A DNA stretch of 64,000 bases from positions 2,638,001-2,702,000 of the forward strand of contig NC_087389.1 in assembly GCF_963675165.1 (NCBI RefSeq), in the 5' to 3' direction. Source of the stretch: Halichondria panicea (lineage: Eukaryota > Porifera > Demospongiae > Suberitida > Halichondriidae). Below the pieces are notes generated by a model that made no database searches, had not been told where the DNA came from, and was given only the letters and a program-made list of their open reading frames with translations. Made by a program: the position numbers and the translations under genes. Shown in pieces: positions 45,531 to 56,800 of this stretch; the stretch's first letter is position 1; each line of letters begins with the position of its first letter.

Positions 45531-48500
45531 TCAACTCTCATCGTTAGTGTTCTCTTGGCCTGCCTCCTCCATGTCTAACTTCTCGTGTTCTGAATTCTCA
45601 TGGAGAATGACATATTCTCGAGAGCTGAACCCAAACTTTAGCATGTCCTAGAGCAGAAAAAGAAAGGTGGTATCAAGAGTTTTAATCATAATGTGCCGAG
45701 AACGCATGATTGAAGAGCAGGTATAGCCTCGGTCCCAGGCCAATTTTTCTTTAATAGAACGAAGTTGACCTAGCAGAGACAACTCGGCTGGGAACAGGCC
45801 AGAGCAGGTATTGTACCATATTATGTAGCTAAATTTTAAGGAGAAGCAGAACACAGTTACCATACAAACTAACCCCTTCCTTCAGTTCATAATATCTTGC
45901 TGTATCAATTCTGTTGTTATTCACATAGGTGCCATTAGTAGACTCGAGATCAATGATGTATGGCCTGAATAAAGACATAAATGTGTGTAAACATGCAAAG
46001 TGTAACATTTACTCAGTGCCTGGCAATGACAATTAATTATGCCTCGGTTGCGCATGCGCAGTGAGGTACAGTAGACTTGTTAATCCGGTCACCTTTGGGA
46101 CCATGCAGCTTGGCCGGAATAGCGAGGTGGCTGTATTTCAGAAAATAGCCGCGGCTAAAAAACGACCTTATCTCAAATCTAATGACTAATTTTGCGGTTC
46201 TGTCTCGAGGTTAATGAATCATTCTGCTCTCTATTTAAGTGTAATCTACTTTTATTTGCCAAACCACACCCAAAATGTCATATCCGGCTGTAATAAACGT
46301 ACATTGAAAACTAGTTTGGGGCAGTCAATCAGTACTGGCCAGTATATGGAATAGCGAGTGCTGCATTTCAAGATGAGTTTTGTGCAGTAAACATCTAAGG
46401 TGGCCGCACTTTAGAGACCCGGAATAGCAAGAGTCTACTGTGTACGGTAGCATGTTTGTGTGTATATATGTGTGTGTGTGTGTGCAGCTGCTCACTGATA
46501 AATGAAGTACAACCAAGGGCGTATACAGAGAAGAGGGCATGCAACTCACTATGTACCCTACGTACTCATCCGACTTCGTATCAGAGACCGGATATGCTAA
46601 AAATAGAACCCAGTATACGGACGTGAACAAGTGGGCGGTGTTGTTTACGGAGTTATAATTATGGGCGTGTACATCAGAGCTGCCTTTGCTAGCTAGCTAG
46701 CTAACAGTGCAGTATTATTTTAGAGAAGTGTCGTGACCAGTCCTAGTCCAGCCAGGTCCAAGACAACCCCTTTGAGCGGGAAGTTAAGTGCTGGGCGTAT
46801 TGTTAAGAAGTACCAGAGACTCAGGAAGACAGGTTTATTGTACCTAGGTTTCATCTTCTTGGAGTTGCAACTGTTGGATGGTTTGCTTTTGCCTTTGACA
46901 CTGCTAGTACGAGCCATACTGCTGCTGAGAACTAGTTTTACTATGCTGCAATCGAGCTAGCTAGCAAAAAAGACTTTGTTTTACCTTGTGCGGTCAAAGG
47001 TTACGCGTGGGCATTTTTGTGGGAATTTCTAAAAATAGCTCAATACGAAGTCGGGTGATTCTGAGAATAGGGTGAGTTGCATGCCCTCTTCTCTGTATAC
47101 GCCCTTGGTACAACCAAGAGTTTCTATAGGATTCGGGGGGGGGGAGTGGGCGGACAACATAATGCGAGCAAAATATGTATTTCAGGAATTTTTTTAGATT
47201 GAGCAAAATTTGTCGACTTAACCACTCAGGGTGTCATACTATGGAACGCCAAATAGGTCAATCCCACTCGTAGCTAATACATGTCAAGTGGCCGATAGAT
47301 GTCAAGTGGCCGATAGATGTCAAGTAGTCGATAGATGTCAAGTAATGTACACGTGGGTAGAGATCGATGTGTGCAAAGTAGCCGATAGATGTGTGGGACA
47401 CCCGAATGAGCAGTGTCTTATGTGTTATGATCAGCCTTACTGCTATACATGTAACTGTTTGCCATAATTGTTTGCATACTGAACCCTAGCCTCGATCCCA
47501 GGCCGCTCTTCCTCGAAGAGAGGGCCTGGTATCGACTGTTTCCGCATGCGCCACATAATCCCCAGAAACTGGGGACTCCGGGTATCATCGTATAATGCTC
47601 AGTAAAACCATGACGTCACAACGAACGGAAGTGGATTGAAGAAAGTGGAGAAGAAGGTTTCTAGCCCGTGTGATAGCATTCTAATAGCTACCCTTAGCCT
47701 GCTATGTTAACAAAGAACTCACAGCCTGCAACAGTGTGGATGGCAATCGTCTGAACGGAGGGAAGGCTGACAATAGCCTATATGGACAGGCCACGCCCAT
47801 CTTGGTGAAAGTCTACATGTAGACTCTATCAGAAGAAATAGCATGCTGTAACCAAACGTACAGCTCTGTCTCTAGCTAGCTAGCTATATAGCTCTGTGTA
47901 TGTAGTGTTCTTTGTGTGTATATGTTATTCAGAATATTTTTCGGGTAAAATGTCAGTTTAATGGAAACATTACGGGGAAATTATCCAATAATTTTGCGCA
48001 TGCGTAAACAGTCAGTAGCAGGCCTCCTTTTTGAGGCCTTGTGAAGGAGGCTAACTGAACCCCTGGTTGATAGCTGGGAGCTTAGCCAGAGCTAAAAATA
48101 GGAATGTAGAGTAGATTGCCCTGCTCTGCCCGCTTGTTTTGTGGTGTTTATAGACAGTAGAATCTCTCTTAGCTACAGACTGTGTGATTAGTAATAGCTC
48201 ACAAACTATTAGAGCTGCTTATAATCTCAAGGAAGCTTCAGCTCTGGTGCAAATTAAGGCTTGCAAAACATCCTTTCTAGGCCAATTTTTCCCCATTTAA
48301 CGTAACTTTTTGAAGAAAAATCAGTTTGGAATGAGACCAGAGGAGGTACGACAACATCATGTGCGTGGACAATGGAGCAAAAATGCTGATGATGGGAGGG
48401 GCCGTTATCTTGAGGACCACATCCACTCTACTGTTCATTGGAATTCCATTGTCCACGCACGGGATGTTGTTGTACCTCCTCTGGTATCTATAGATCGGGA

Positions 48501-51500
48501 ATAGGGATCACGTGGACCCCAATCAAGCGCTACAGGCGTATGTGATCGTGTGTACTTTCTTTCATGGATGGGAACAATAAACAACTATGTATAATTATTT
48601 GTAATGGTCAAACTGAAACGGCTCACCTGACTTTTTTGCCAGTGGTGCCGTCCCCCTTTTCATACTCAACCAATCTGTACTGTAACGCGGCATGCTGACC
48701 GGAACACGAGGGATGGTCGACGGGCATGTCCACCACCTGCATGGGTTCTGCTCTGAGGGTACTGTATATACGCGTACCCTGTATTTATTATAAATACATT
48801 ATTTACCCATAAAACCATTATTTTTTGCAACAGGAACAGTCCGTAAACCTGTATACATCTCCATGCACCTTTACAAACCATAGTGTAAAGAAACCAGTCC
48901 TGTGTATGTACATGTACATGTATGCTAAGAGTCACATGCCAATATGTAGTCACGCATGCACCCGTAAATGTAAATACTTACTGTTCGGTTTCTTCCTATC
49001 AGGTAGGCCGACTGTCTGTGTACATAGAATGTGGCTGCACGGGAAAAAAATACTGTAACATACATACATTTTAAGTACTACTTGCTTACGTAGCGTCTCT
49101 TCTCCTTTGAATCCATAAAAGCGCCACCTTGTCTTTGGTATCCGTGCTTCTTCAGGCTCGTTGTACTTGATTACAACTCCCTACATTCATATTGGCAGTA
49201 TTCAACAAGATATCGAGTTCACTTTGGAAAATGTATACATATGTCAGTCAGGGCCGCATCTAGGAATTTGGATCAGGGGGGCAAATTGGACAATTGAAAA
49301 ATGTAGAAGGAGCAAAGCCCCCTGTGGTGTATGCATGCGCATGCACTAAACATTTTTGATTTGAGGGCCTTAGATCAAGCAATTTCAGCTCACAAGCCAT
49401 CATAATTATAGCAGTACAAATGCCAAATCCTAGGGGGGAGGGGGGGATTTATAGAACGCCGTTTGCGACAAAATTCAGGCAGAATATGATAGGCGTGTGC
49501 ATCCGATGTAAAATCGATTTTTAATAATACAGTTGATTTTCGATTTACACGTGAACGATCTTTGACAATCGATCTGATAATCGATTTTCATCGATTATTG
49601 AAATTCAATTTTTGATAATCGATTTTTGAAAATCGATTACAAAAATTGCAATTGATTGATACTAGCCTCGAATCCAGACCAATTAAATGGATTCAAGGCT
49701 ACAGTTAGGCCGCCCTTGAAACTCAGAACATGCACAAACTCCTTCTCCGCGGCCTGGAAGCAAAGCTTGGCTTGGTTAGCTATCTCACATGATAGACTAT
49801 AATGCAAAAGTGGAACCATTAAAAACGGGGGCCATAAGTCACAGTAAAAATCATTAATTTTAGAACTGTTCAGTTGGTGCTATCTTATTTAGTTCCTTCG
49901 TGCACCCATTTTTGTATGCTTTCTCGCCAGCACTGTTTTATTTGGCCATCTTGTGTGTGCTTAGAGAAAGAGTTGAGAAAGAGTTTAGTGATGATTCCAG
50001 ATAGAATAGAAGTCATGAAATAGTGGCTTCTTCAACGCAAAATTTCTCTAAGGATAGTCTCACGTGATACAGCTTTAGACAGGGCCCCCCCCCCCCCAAC
50101 CCACCTTCAGAGCAGTTCTAAAATCGATTATCAAAAATCGAATTTCAATAATCGATTATCAAAAATCGATTATCAGATCGATTGTCAAAGATCGTTCACG
50201 TGTAAATCGAAAATCAACTGTAAAAAATCGATTATTAAAAATCGATCTTCAAAAATCGATTTTATATTGGATGCACACGCCTATCAGATTCTGCCTGAAT
50301 TTTGTCACAAACGGCGTTCCATAGGGATTACCCCCCTCCCTCAATGCAGCCCTGCATGTTCGAAAACTGGGTGCTAAAGATATTTGTGAAGGAAACTTTT
50401 TAAGTCGTCAGAACAAAATGTGCTTTTAATTAGTGCATTCGTTATGAATGCACGTCAATGCATTCGTAACTGATTATCACACAGACAATAATTATGCTCT
50501 CAGTTTGTAGCTCTGGGTGAGTATTGAGAGTTCCAAATCAGTGCAAAAATTCACAACTACCGTATAGCGTGTAATTTTCGTGAGGCAAAATATTCGTGGT
50601 TTTCGTGGTTGGAGGTTTGACCACAAATATTTTACCCACGAATGAAGCGACCTTGCCTACCTTTACCTGCAGTGCAAGCTCCAACCACGACAATATTACC
50701 CACGAAATGTCTCAATATTGCTGAACCACGAAAATTTTGTCCCCCGAAAATTACCCGCTATACGGTATTTGGGTACACATGTAGATAAGACCTTAGTTGC
50801 ATGGTTACTTTTCTCACATGCATTACCCAAGGCGCGCGTGAGCGGCCACGGGTATAGTAGTCTGTTGGTTTGTCTGTTTACTTGTTTGTAATATGTGAGT
50901 CTACTCACCTGGATGCCATAGCACTGCGTTTACAGCATGGATAGACTCCAAACAACAAGTTATTAGTTTTAAAAGTGGCAGATTTTGATGTTAAAGCTCC
51001 GTTGTCGTATAAAAGCGAGCAAAAGCTAAGAAGCTTGAACTTGCACGTTGGCAGCTAGCTAACTACACGCGGCCTTTATTCGAGATAGCCTACGTATTTA
51101 CAGGTGAAGTGATCCCGTACCAGGAACAATGGAACAGGGTCGCTAAAGTAGAAAGCTAGAATTGTGACTGGTTGTTGGCTGACTCTGGATCCTATACTCC
51201 AGCCTGGCAGGAGCCATACTTCTCTAAGACTCCAGGTTTCTTTGCTGTGATCCCAGTCCACAGTGCATGTCTCATGTACCGGTGTCAAAAAATGTTGGGC
51301 CCCCCCATGTTTAGGCCCCCCCCGGGCCTAGAATTTTAAAATTTTGGGCCCCCCGGGCCTAGAATGTTAACAGTTTAGGCCCCCCAGGGGGTCCAAACTG
51401 TTAACATTCTAGGCCCCCCACTGTGAGATTAGGCCCCCCTCTTCTGCTATCCTTTTCTGCACGATAGAACGAAGTCAAAGAGATATAATAATATGGTAAG

Positions 51501-53538
51501 GTTAGCTCTATTAGTTGACAAAGCATCAAAGAGACTGCAAAGACTCTATATCAAAGTAGCAAAAATGTTTGCATTATTATTCTATCATGGAATTCAAAGT
51601 GAAGGAAGATTTACCTTTCAAGTTACTCATGCTTTACCTATAAGAGTTAAATGCTTTGATGCAGCTCTGCAATGATGGATCTGCCTGTAAGACAATCGAT
51701 GTTGTTGCATAGCTATCGCCATTATTATTTGCAACTTTGTGCTTACTTTCTCAGCCAAATTTCAGGACAAAAAAGTATAAAGCACACAATTTCAGTGCAA
51801 AGACAACAATTCATATCTTTCTCCATGTTTTCCTATACATAGAAGATGTAAATTGTTGTGGGGATCCTCCAATAGCATCACTGGCTCAGCTCTCAAGTAA
51901 TGTGGAATCATAAATAGAAGCCAAGAGAGAAACTGTTGTATCATGGTGGAATCACAATAGCAGTTTCCTTTCGGGACAAGGGTAATCTTGGACAGTCCTG
52001 ACCAATTCGGGACAGTTGGCACTTATGTGCTTCGTGCTGCATGAGGCCTGATTCATAGAATGACTGTGAGACCAGTGGTATACTACTGTACATGCATGAT
52101 GTGTGTGTGTGTGAGGAGAGCTGCATTCAGTAACTGGCACTGCATAGACTGTGACCATAGAAGACGTGTATTTTGAGAATGCACTGTCACATAATGTTAC
52201 CGCTGTTGCGCTGTTAATGGGGGGCCTAAAATGTTAAAATTCTAGGCCCGGGGGGGGCCCAATCTCATGGGGGGCCTAAAATTTTATGACACCGGCACTA
52301 AAACTCTGTTCTCAAATGCTTCAGCATGCCTCCAGTCTGGTTTCTCTTGAGTTGCTGTACTAGTCATACATGCTACGTACATGCACTGCATTAGATCACT
52401 CCTCTGGTTTCTTTATAATCATGTCACCATGGTACCAACCGAGGGTTTGCACTTTAATGCTCTAGTTTAATTGGTACTGTACATGTACACACATGCAACT
52501 TACTCGGTATGTGTTGGTTTCAGCAGTGAGCTTGCCAGAAAGACCGTAGTCAGGTTTGTCCTTGTCTACTTCGCCCTCTCCCTCTCCAGCCTCCTCTTTC
52601 TTCCTTGCACCTCCAAACCTAAAACACACTAGACACTTAAAAGCAGAAGATTGAACTAAATCTGACACATGTAAAATTATAGCGTACATGTACAAATGTA
52701 CATGTATGTACTTTACGTCTTCAAGCGGACAGTGCAATAACTATGTTTTACATTAATAAGCAGCTGCACTCACTCATACTGTACAATGTTCTCCTCATCT
52801 CGATTCCCTCTCTTCCGTTTCCTGTGATGAGAATCGTCAGCCTGGGAATCTAGACAGGTTGAAATTGCATGACTCAAAAGAATGAGTAAAATTCACACAC
52901 ACCTAGACTATTTCCACTGGCACTGGTTCTTTTTCCTTGTCGATCGGCCTGCTCACCTTCTCCACCTTCTCCACCTTCTCCATATCTCTCGTCATCCCTC
53001 TGTCTTATCCTATCGTGCCTCGCTCTTTCTCCTCTTGGTTCATCTCTGATACAGTCTTTCTGTCTTTCTCGCATTCGATCCCTGTGCTTTGGGTCCCTAT
53101 AGTGCTCTTTGAAATCTTTTCGATGTTCCCCATATGTTTTTTTACCATATTCTCTGGATCGATCCGAAGAGTCCCTAGCACATTCTTGAACTTCCCTGTG
53201 GACAATATAAAAGTATGAGCACATCATATTCAATGTCCACATACTATCTATGATTACACCCTGTACTATACTATAGACAGTCGTCGATGTTCGACTGTAC
53301 TGTACGTACATGCACCATTGCTATATGGGCCGGCATACTTTCTATTAAAAGCACTCCATAAGACAAACCTATCTTTTATTCTTGGGCTGTTGCTTCTTGA
53401 TCTTCCTCTGCTTCTAGAAGAACTATCTTTATTTCTATGCCCGTCTCTCCGCTCCCTATCAGAGCTGCTACCGGCATCTCTTCTGTGTGCTGCTCTCTCT
53501 AGCTCTAGCTCTCTACCTTTTTCTCGCTGTCTCTCCAT
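45531..53538 (-). CDS. SNIP1: Smad nuclear-interacting protein 1, FHA-domain splicing/miRNA factor
   Basis: Nuclear FHA protein linked to the spliceosome, microRNA processing and Smad/p300 signalling. Nine exons: 53369-53538, 52903-53195, 52774-52849, 52504-52618, 49090-49180, 48982-49034, 48627-48736, 45874-45964, 45531-45647; 371 residues. N-terminal half is basic and Arg/Ser/Asp/Glu-rich (REKGRELELERAAHRR, SRSRGRSRSNSPR, EHRKDFKEHYRDPKHRDRMR). The FHA part follows: GVVIKYNEPEEARIPKTRWR, HRQSAYLIGRNRT, VDMPVDHPSCSGQHAALQYRLVEY, YIIDLESTNGTYVNN, then DMLKFGFSSREYVILHE. The FHA phosphothreonine-site residues GR, SxxH and NG are all present. Two very large introns (49181-52503 and 45965-48626) are packed with fold-back elements and MITEs. 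Divergent from DCP1. Confidence 0.94.
46069..46440. mobile_element. pogo/Tigger-like MITE nested in family D
   Basis: Ends CAGTAGACTTGTTAATCCGG and AGCAAGAGTCTACTG, after TA (46067-46068). The right target copy reads TG instead of TA, a point change judged against the empty site GAGGTATACGG in sibling copies. Confidence 0.75.
46514..47107. mobile_element. 594-bp element with long inverted ends and 7-bp target duplication
   Basis: Ends CAAGGGCGTATACAGAGAAG and CTTCTCTGTATACGCCCTTG; the inverted repeats continue, less perfectly, for about 70 bases. Flanks are the direct repeat GTACAAC (46507-46513 and 47108-47114). Same family as 6900-7078. Opposing short open frames inside (46720-46917, 46733-46960) show no transposase motif. 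Confidence 0.8.
47281..47344 (+). repeat. 18-bp tandem repeat
   Basis: ATGTCAAGTGGCCGATAG repeated about three and a half times with two changes in the third unit. In one frame it reads CQVADR repeatedly, but the frame lacks other coding signs. Confidence 0.8.
47490..47705 (+). repeat. Dispersed AGCCTCGA...CCAGGCC repeat, inverse of window start
   Basis: Begins AGCCTCGATCCCAGGCCG with hairpin CTCTTCCTCGAAGAG, and runs through TGACGTCA to a block matching positions 25-175 in reverse. Short relatives are near 2475, 2865, 26619, 31085, 45726, 49664, 54480 and 57052. Confidence 0.65.
48331..48490. repeat. 160-bp hairpin element
   Basis: Arms ACCAGAGGAGGTACGACAAC and GTTGTTGTACCTCCTCTGGT, continuing through GTGCGTGGACAATGG and CCATTGTCCACGCAC. 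High symmetry suggests a recent or conserved palindrome in a SNIP1 intron. Confidence 0.75.
49249..50354. mobile_element. ~1.1-kb fold-back element with AATCGATT-rich arms
   Basis: Terminal CAGGGCCGCAT matches ATGCAGCCCTG. About 220-bp arms (49440-49650 and 50115-50335) are inverse copies, each carrying many AATCGATT-type words and the block GTTGATTTTCGATTTACACG. The middle includes a smaller palindrome (AGCCTCGAATCCAGACC...GGATTCAAGGCT, about 49663-49701) and a C-run at 50086-50098. No transposase. Confidence 0.75.
50560..50765. mobile_element. MITE family B copy 2
   Basis: Ends CCGTATAGCGTGTAATTTTC and AAATTACCCGCTATACGG, flanked by TA (50558-50559, 50766-50767). Nearly the same as 29916-30121, so probably recent. 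Confidence 0.8.
51278..52297. mobile_element. ~1-kb fold-back element with GGGCCCCCC-rich ends
   Basis: Left end ACCGGTGTCAAAAAATGTTG and right end TTTTATGACACCGG are inverse. Both ends carry repeats of AGGCCCCCC / GGGGGGCCT, and the left end contains its own inverted pair around 51366-51413. Interior open frames (51493-51675 plus; 51792-52022 minus) have no known family. G-runs could form quadruplexes in the SNIP1 transcript. Confidence 0.7.
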
Positions 53539-53813
53539 TTTAACGAAAACTATTATGCAAGGTTGTTATAATAATATTGTAAAGGCCGGCTTGTGAGATC
53601 GAGAACAAGCAGTAGGATCCTTGTTAGTTTTCTTGAGTCTAGGCTCTTGTGTGCAAGTAGATGAAAAAGAAGTTAAAGCTTTGGACGTAAACAGATGAAG
53701 AAGACTTTGAGTGAATTCAAGTGCACAACAATGTCTAGATTTAGCTAGATATTAATTTTTACAAAACTCTGTACTGTACTATTATTGTAACTGTAGAACT
53801 AGTCAAAGGTGTA
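53539..53813. promoter_or_regulatory. Shared divergent promoter, SNIP1 / DCP1
   Basis: 275 bp between opposite start codons; bidirectional promoter inferred. AT-rich with no TATA box or CpG island visible. Free of recognised MITEs. Confidence 0.6.
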
Positions 53814-56800
53814 ATGTCTGCAAGCAAGCGCACCTCAGCTCAAACTCGTAGGTCTCCAGTGGGCAGCAGAAAGTCCAAGACCCCCAGAAAGAGTCAACCT
53901 GTTTCGAATGGTCTCCACGAGTTTGTACCCGAACCTGCACAGAGAAGTCGCAGTGCCTCACTTGGAAAAGATGAGGTTTTAAAAATGAACTTGAAGACTG
54001 TTCGCAAACTGGACAGCTCTGTGAAGAGTATCAAGTCCACTGTGCCACAAGTAGTACTCTACCAATATGAGAGCACTTCTAACACCTGGGTGAGTAGCTA
54101 TTAATTAATAGTGCGTGACCCTCATGTTACAATGTGTGTTTGTCGTGATCATTAATTGGCTGTAGCTTTATTCATACAAGTTTCATTTGGGTGTGAATGT
54201 TATAGTGTGTTGTGCTTTATGCTGATTGCGCAATTTCAATCCGATACCATAACTGCATTGCATCATTTATCTACATGTACATGTACATTCTTTTTGTAGT
54301 TGTGTTGTATTGCGCAATTGCTAGCCTGGCTTTAGCACAATTGCTGTCCAATTCATTGCCTACCATTATTGTGTTTTATGCAGGAAAGAACGTCAGTTGA
54401 GGGGACTCTATTTGTGTGTGAGAGGTAAAAAAATGTTTGTATTGATAAGTTTAGCTCAAGCTACTGAATTATCTTGTAATAGCCTCGATTCAAAGCCTTT
54501 GAAAAAAGGGCCTGGTATCCCCTGCTTGCATGCGCATGCGTGGAATCAATACAACTTGAGCTTGCCACAGGTTTAACCACGGAGTGAGTGTATGAACCCT
54601 CGTGGTGGTTTAACCGGGAGACAAAGAAAGAAAGATGTTCTAGTACAAATTACTAGAGCAAATAAATAGCTCTAGCCCTCATTTCGAAGTGTTATTCTGG
54701 ATCTAAACACCAGAGAAATCATAAACCAAAAAGAGTAAATTAAGTTAGATCATTATGAACAAACAAACACCCAGGGAAAAACTCTGTAAATGCCCATCTT
54801 AATAATCGCCCATGTATGGGGCGTGGAACTGTGGGTGGAGCTAATGCAGCACATGGAACCAGTTGCAAGCATGGCAGCATAGAATACTAATACTAGATCC
54901 TATTTATGATGGCAGAAAGAGAGACATCGACACAGAGGGAGAAACACCACTCCTATGACTTCAGATTTAAGCTGAGACAGCAGCCAAGAAGAGCTGCTGC
55001 TGCGTAAGAGGTTGGAGTAGACATAACAATAAAAGCCTGTTTCGAATAATCGCCCATCTCGTTGCTAGGAGATAATTAAATATGGTACTACATGCACAAT
55101 AATAGGATTACTAACAATCTTGGTGATTGAGACGAATACGCTAACAGTGAATACTAGGGCGTTTTTCTCATTTCCTTGCAACCTGGAATTGAGACGAACG
55201 CTGTACCTAATTTTTACCAGTAAAATTCGTTTTGTGCATGAGCCTGCATGATTGTCAAGTGATAAACACACTATCTTCGTCTACAGAGAATCAACCCCCC
55301 GGTTTGGTTTTGTGGTACTCAACACACTACATAGTGAGAACTCCATGGAAGCCATCAGTCCAGGAATGGGGTTCAGAGTTCAAGAGCCTTTCGTGCTCTA
55401 CAAGAATCAATCAGGTGTGTGTATACGAAGCACCTTATATGGCATAGCAAACCATACAAAATTTGGGCCACGGTTTCTTCCACATTAAAATATTTGAGGT
55501 TTTCATGCGAATTACTCTCTCTATACTTTTAAGGCTGCCTAGCTATGAATATCGCACAGGAGTGCTGATCTTCAAAAATAGAACGCCCATCGGGTAGGGC
55601 CCATGCGACTGTTAAACCTAACTTGTCCACTATTATTTGTATTCTATGTTATGTACTATAGCATCAAAGATTTATGGACTGTGCTTCCAAGAAAAGGCAG
55701 CCTGCAAGGAGATGGGAGATCTTCTAAATAGGTCAGTGATTTGATTAATAAAACTATGTTCCACATTTTTGTGTTAACATTCTTTGTGTTGTGCACAGTT
55801 TCGCATACAATATGATTCTTACGCTGTAGGCTCAGTGACACAAGCGAGCAAGTTACTGTCAACAATGGACACTCTAAAGGAGTACCTATGAGAAGTGCAA
55901 GTGCCATTGAAATCAGCCTGAACAAATCAGAGCATGTAAATGTGTTCCATTAGCGCCTACGATGCATTGCACTTTTGTTCCCTTTCTTGCAGGCCCCAAA
56001 GGTGAATGTTCTTGAGATGCTTGAGACAGCCAACAGGAGTTACCTGGGACAAGCTTTTAGTGATAGCACAAGTAGTCCAGACAGTCTCACCTCCGAACCG
56101 ATTCAATTTGCTACCAATGGAGCAAGCACACCAGCCTCCTCAACAGTGGAGCAAAGAAACACACACTCCACCCCCACACAACACACGAAAATTGTTACTC
56201 CAGCTAGTTACCCTGTGAAGGTGCCTGGTGTAAGAGTAACCTCCAGAAGTGGTTCGGTCTCCCCTCAGAAGCAATCACGCTCATGTATGGCGAACCAGTA
56301 CCAGTTTCAGCATGCAGCTAGTTTTGATAATGACCACTTTGGTACTACCCCAAATAGTGCCAGAAATGTTCATTCTTCAGACCACTCACGATCTTTGAAT
56401 CAAGATAGCGGGATTGTTCGAAAGCTGTTCAACCAAAGCGATCAAAATGGTGTGTTGTCTCAAAGTATGAACTTTCCACCAGTGTCCACTAGACCCCCTA
56501 GTTCTGTACCTCTTCGAGCCATCTCTTTGGACGAAGTGGAGAAACAGATGACTGCTGAAGTGTCAACCCCAGAACTGAACATTCCTTTCTCCCTACTAAC
56601 CACTTCAGCCAACATCCACCCACCAGAACCGCAGCAACCAAGCATACTAATTCAACCGTCAATGTTTGTTTCAACGGCTGCTTCGTCTCCAATTAAAACG
56701 CACTCTACTGTAACCACCCAACCCCTCGCTTTCTCCGTCCAACCACCCACCCCAATCACAACCCAACAAGAACACTCCTTTCCACCCATCCCCCCTCTCA

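Larger units (their letters stand above)
46040..47131 (+). mobile_element. Family D 5' part with two independent nested insertions
   Basis: Recognisable family D sequence (TGCCTCGGTTGCGCATGCG, the GTGTGTG run, GCAGCTGCTCA, AAGAGTTTCTATAGGA) is broken by a pogo-like element (46069-46440) and a 594-bp element (46514-47107), then stops at about 47131 without its 3' half. In a SNIP1 intron. Confidence 0.8.

Noticed and set aside
46720-46960. Opposed basic and hydrophobic open frames; the minus frame starts MARTSSVKGKSK, reminiscent of a histone H3 start
   Set aside because: Similarity ends after a few residues; the frame lies inside a non-autonomous transposon and no histone-fold motif follows.
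47281-47344. Possible CRISPR-like array
   Set aside because: Direct 18-bp tandem units without spacers in an animal genome; ordinary minisatellite.
47231-47467. Cys-r repeat frame (CQVADR)n resembling a small secreted peptide
   Set aside because: The pattern is produced by an 18-bp DNA tandem repeat in a SNIP1 intron; no signal peptide and no repeat conservation at third codon positions.
53318-53596. Leucine-rich open frame opposite SNIP1 exon 1
   Set aside because: Antisense of the Arg/Ser/Glu-rich coding exon, which gives Leu/Ser-rich complement frames.
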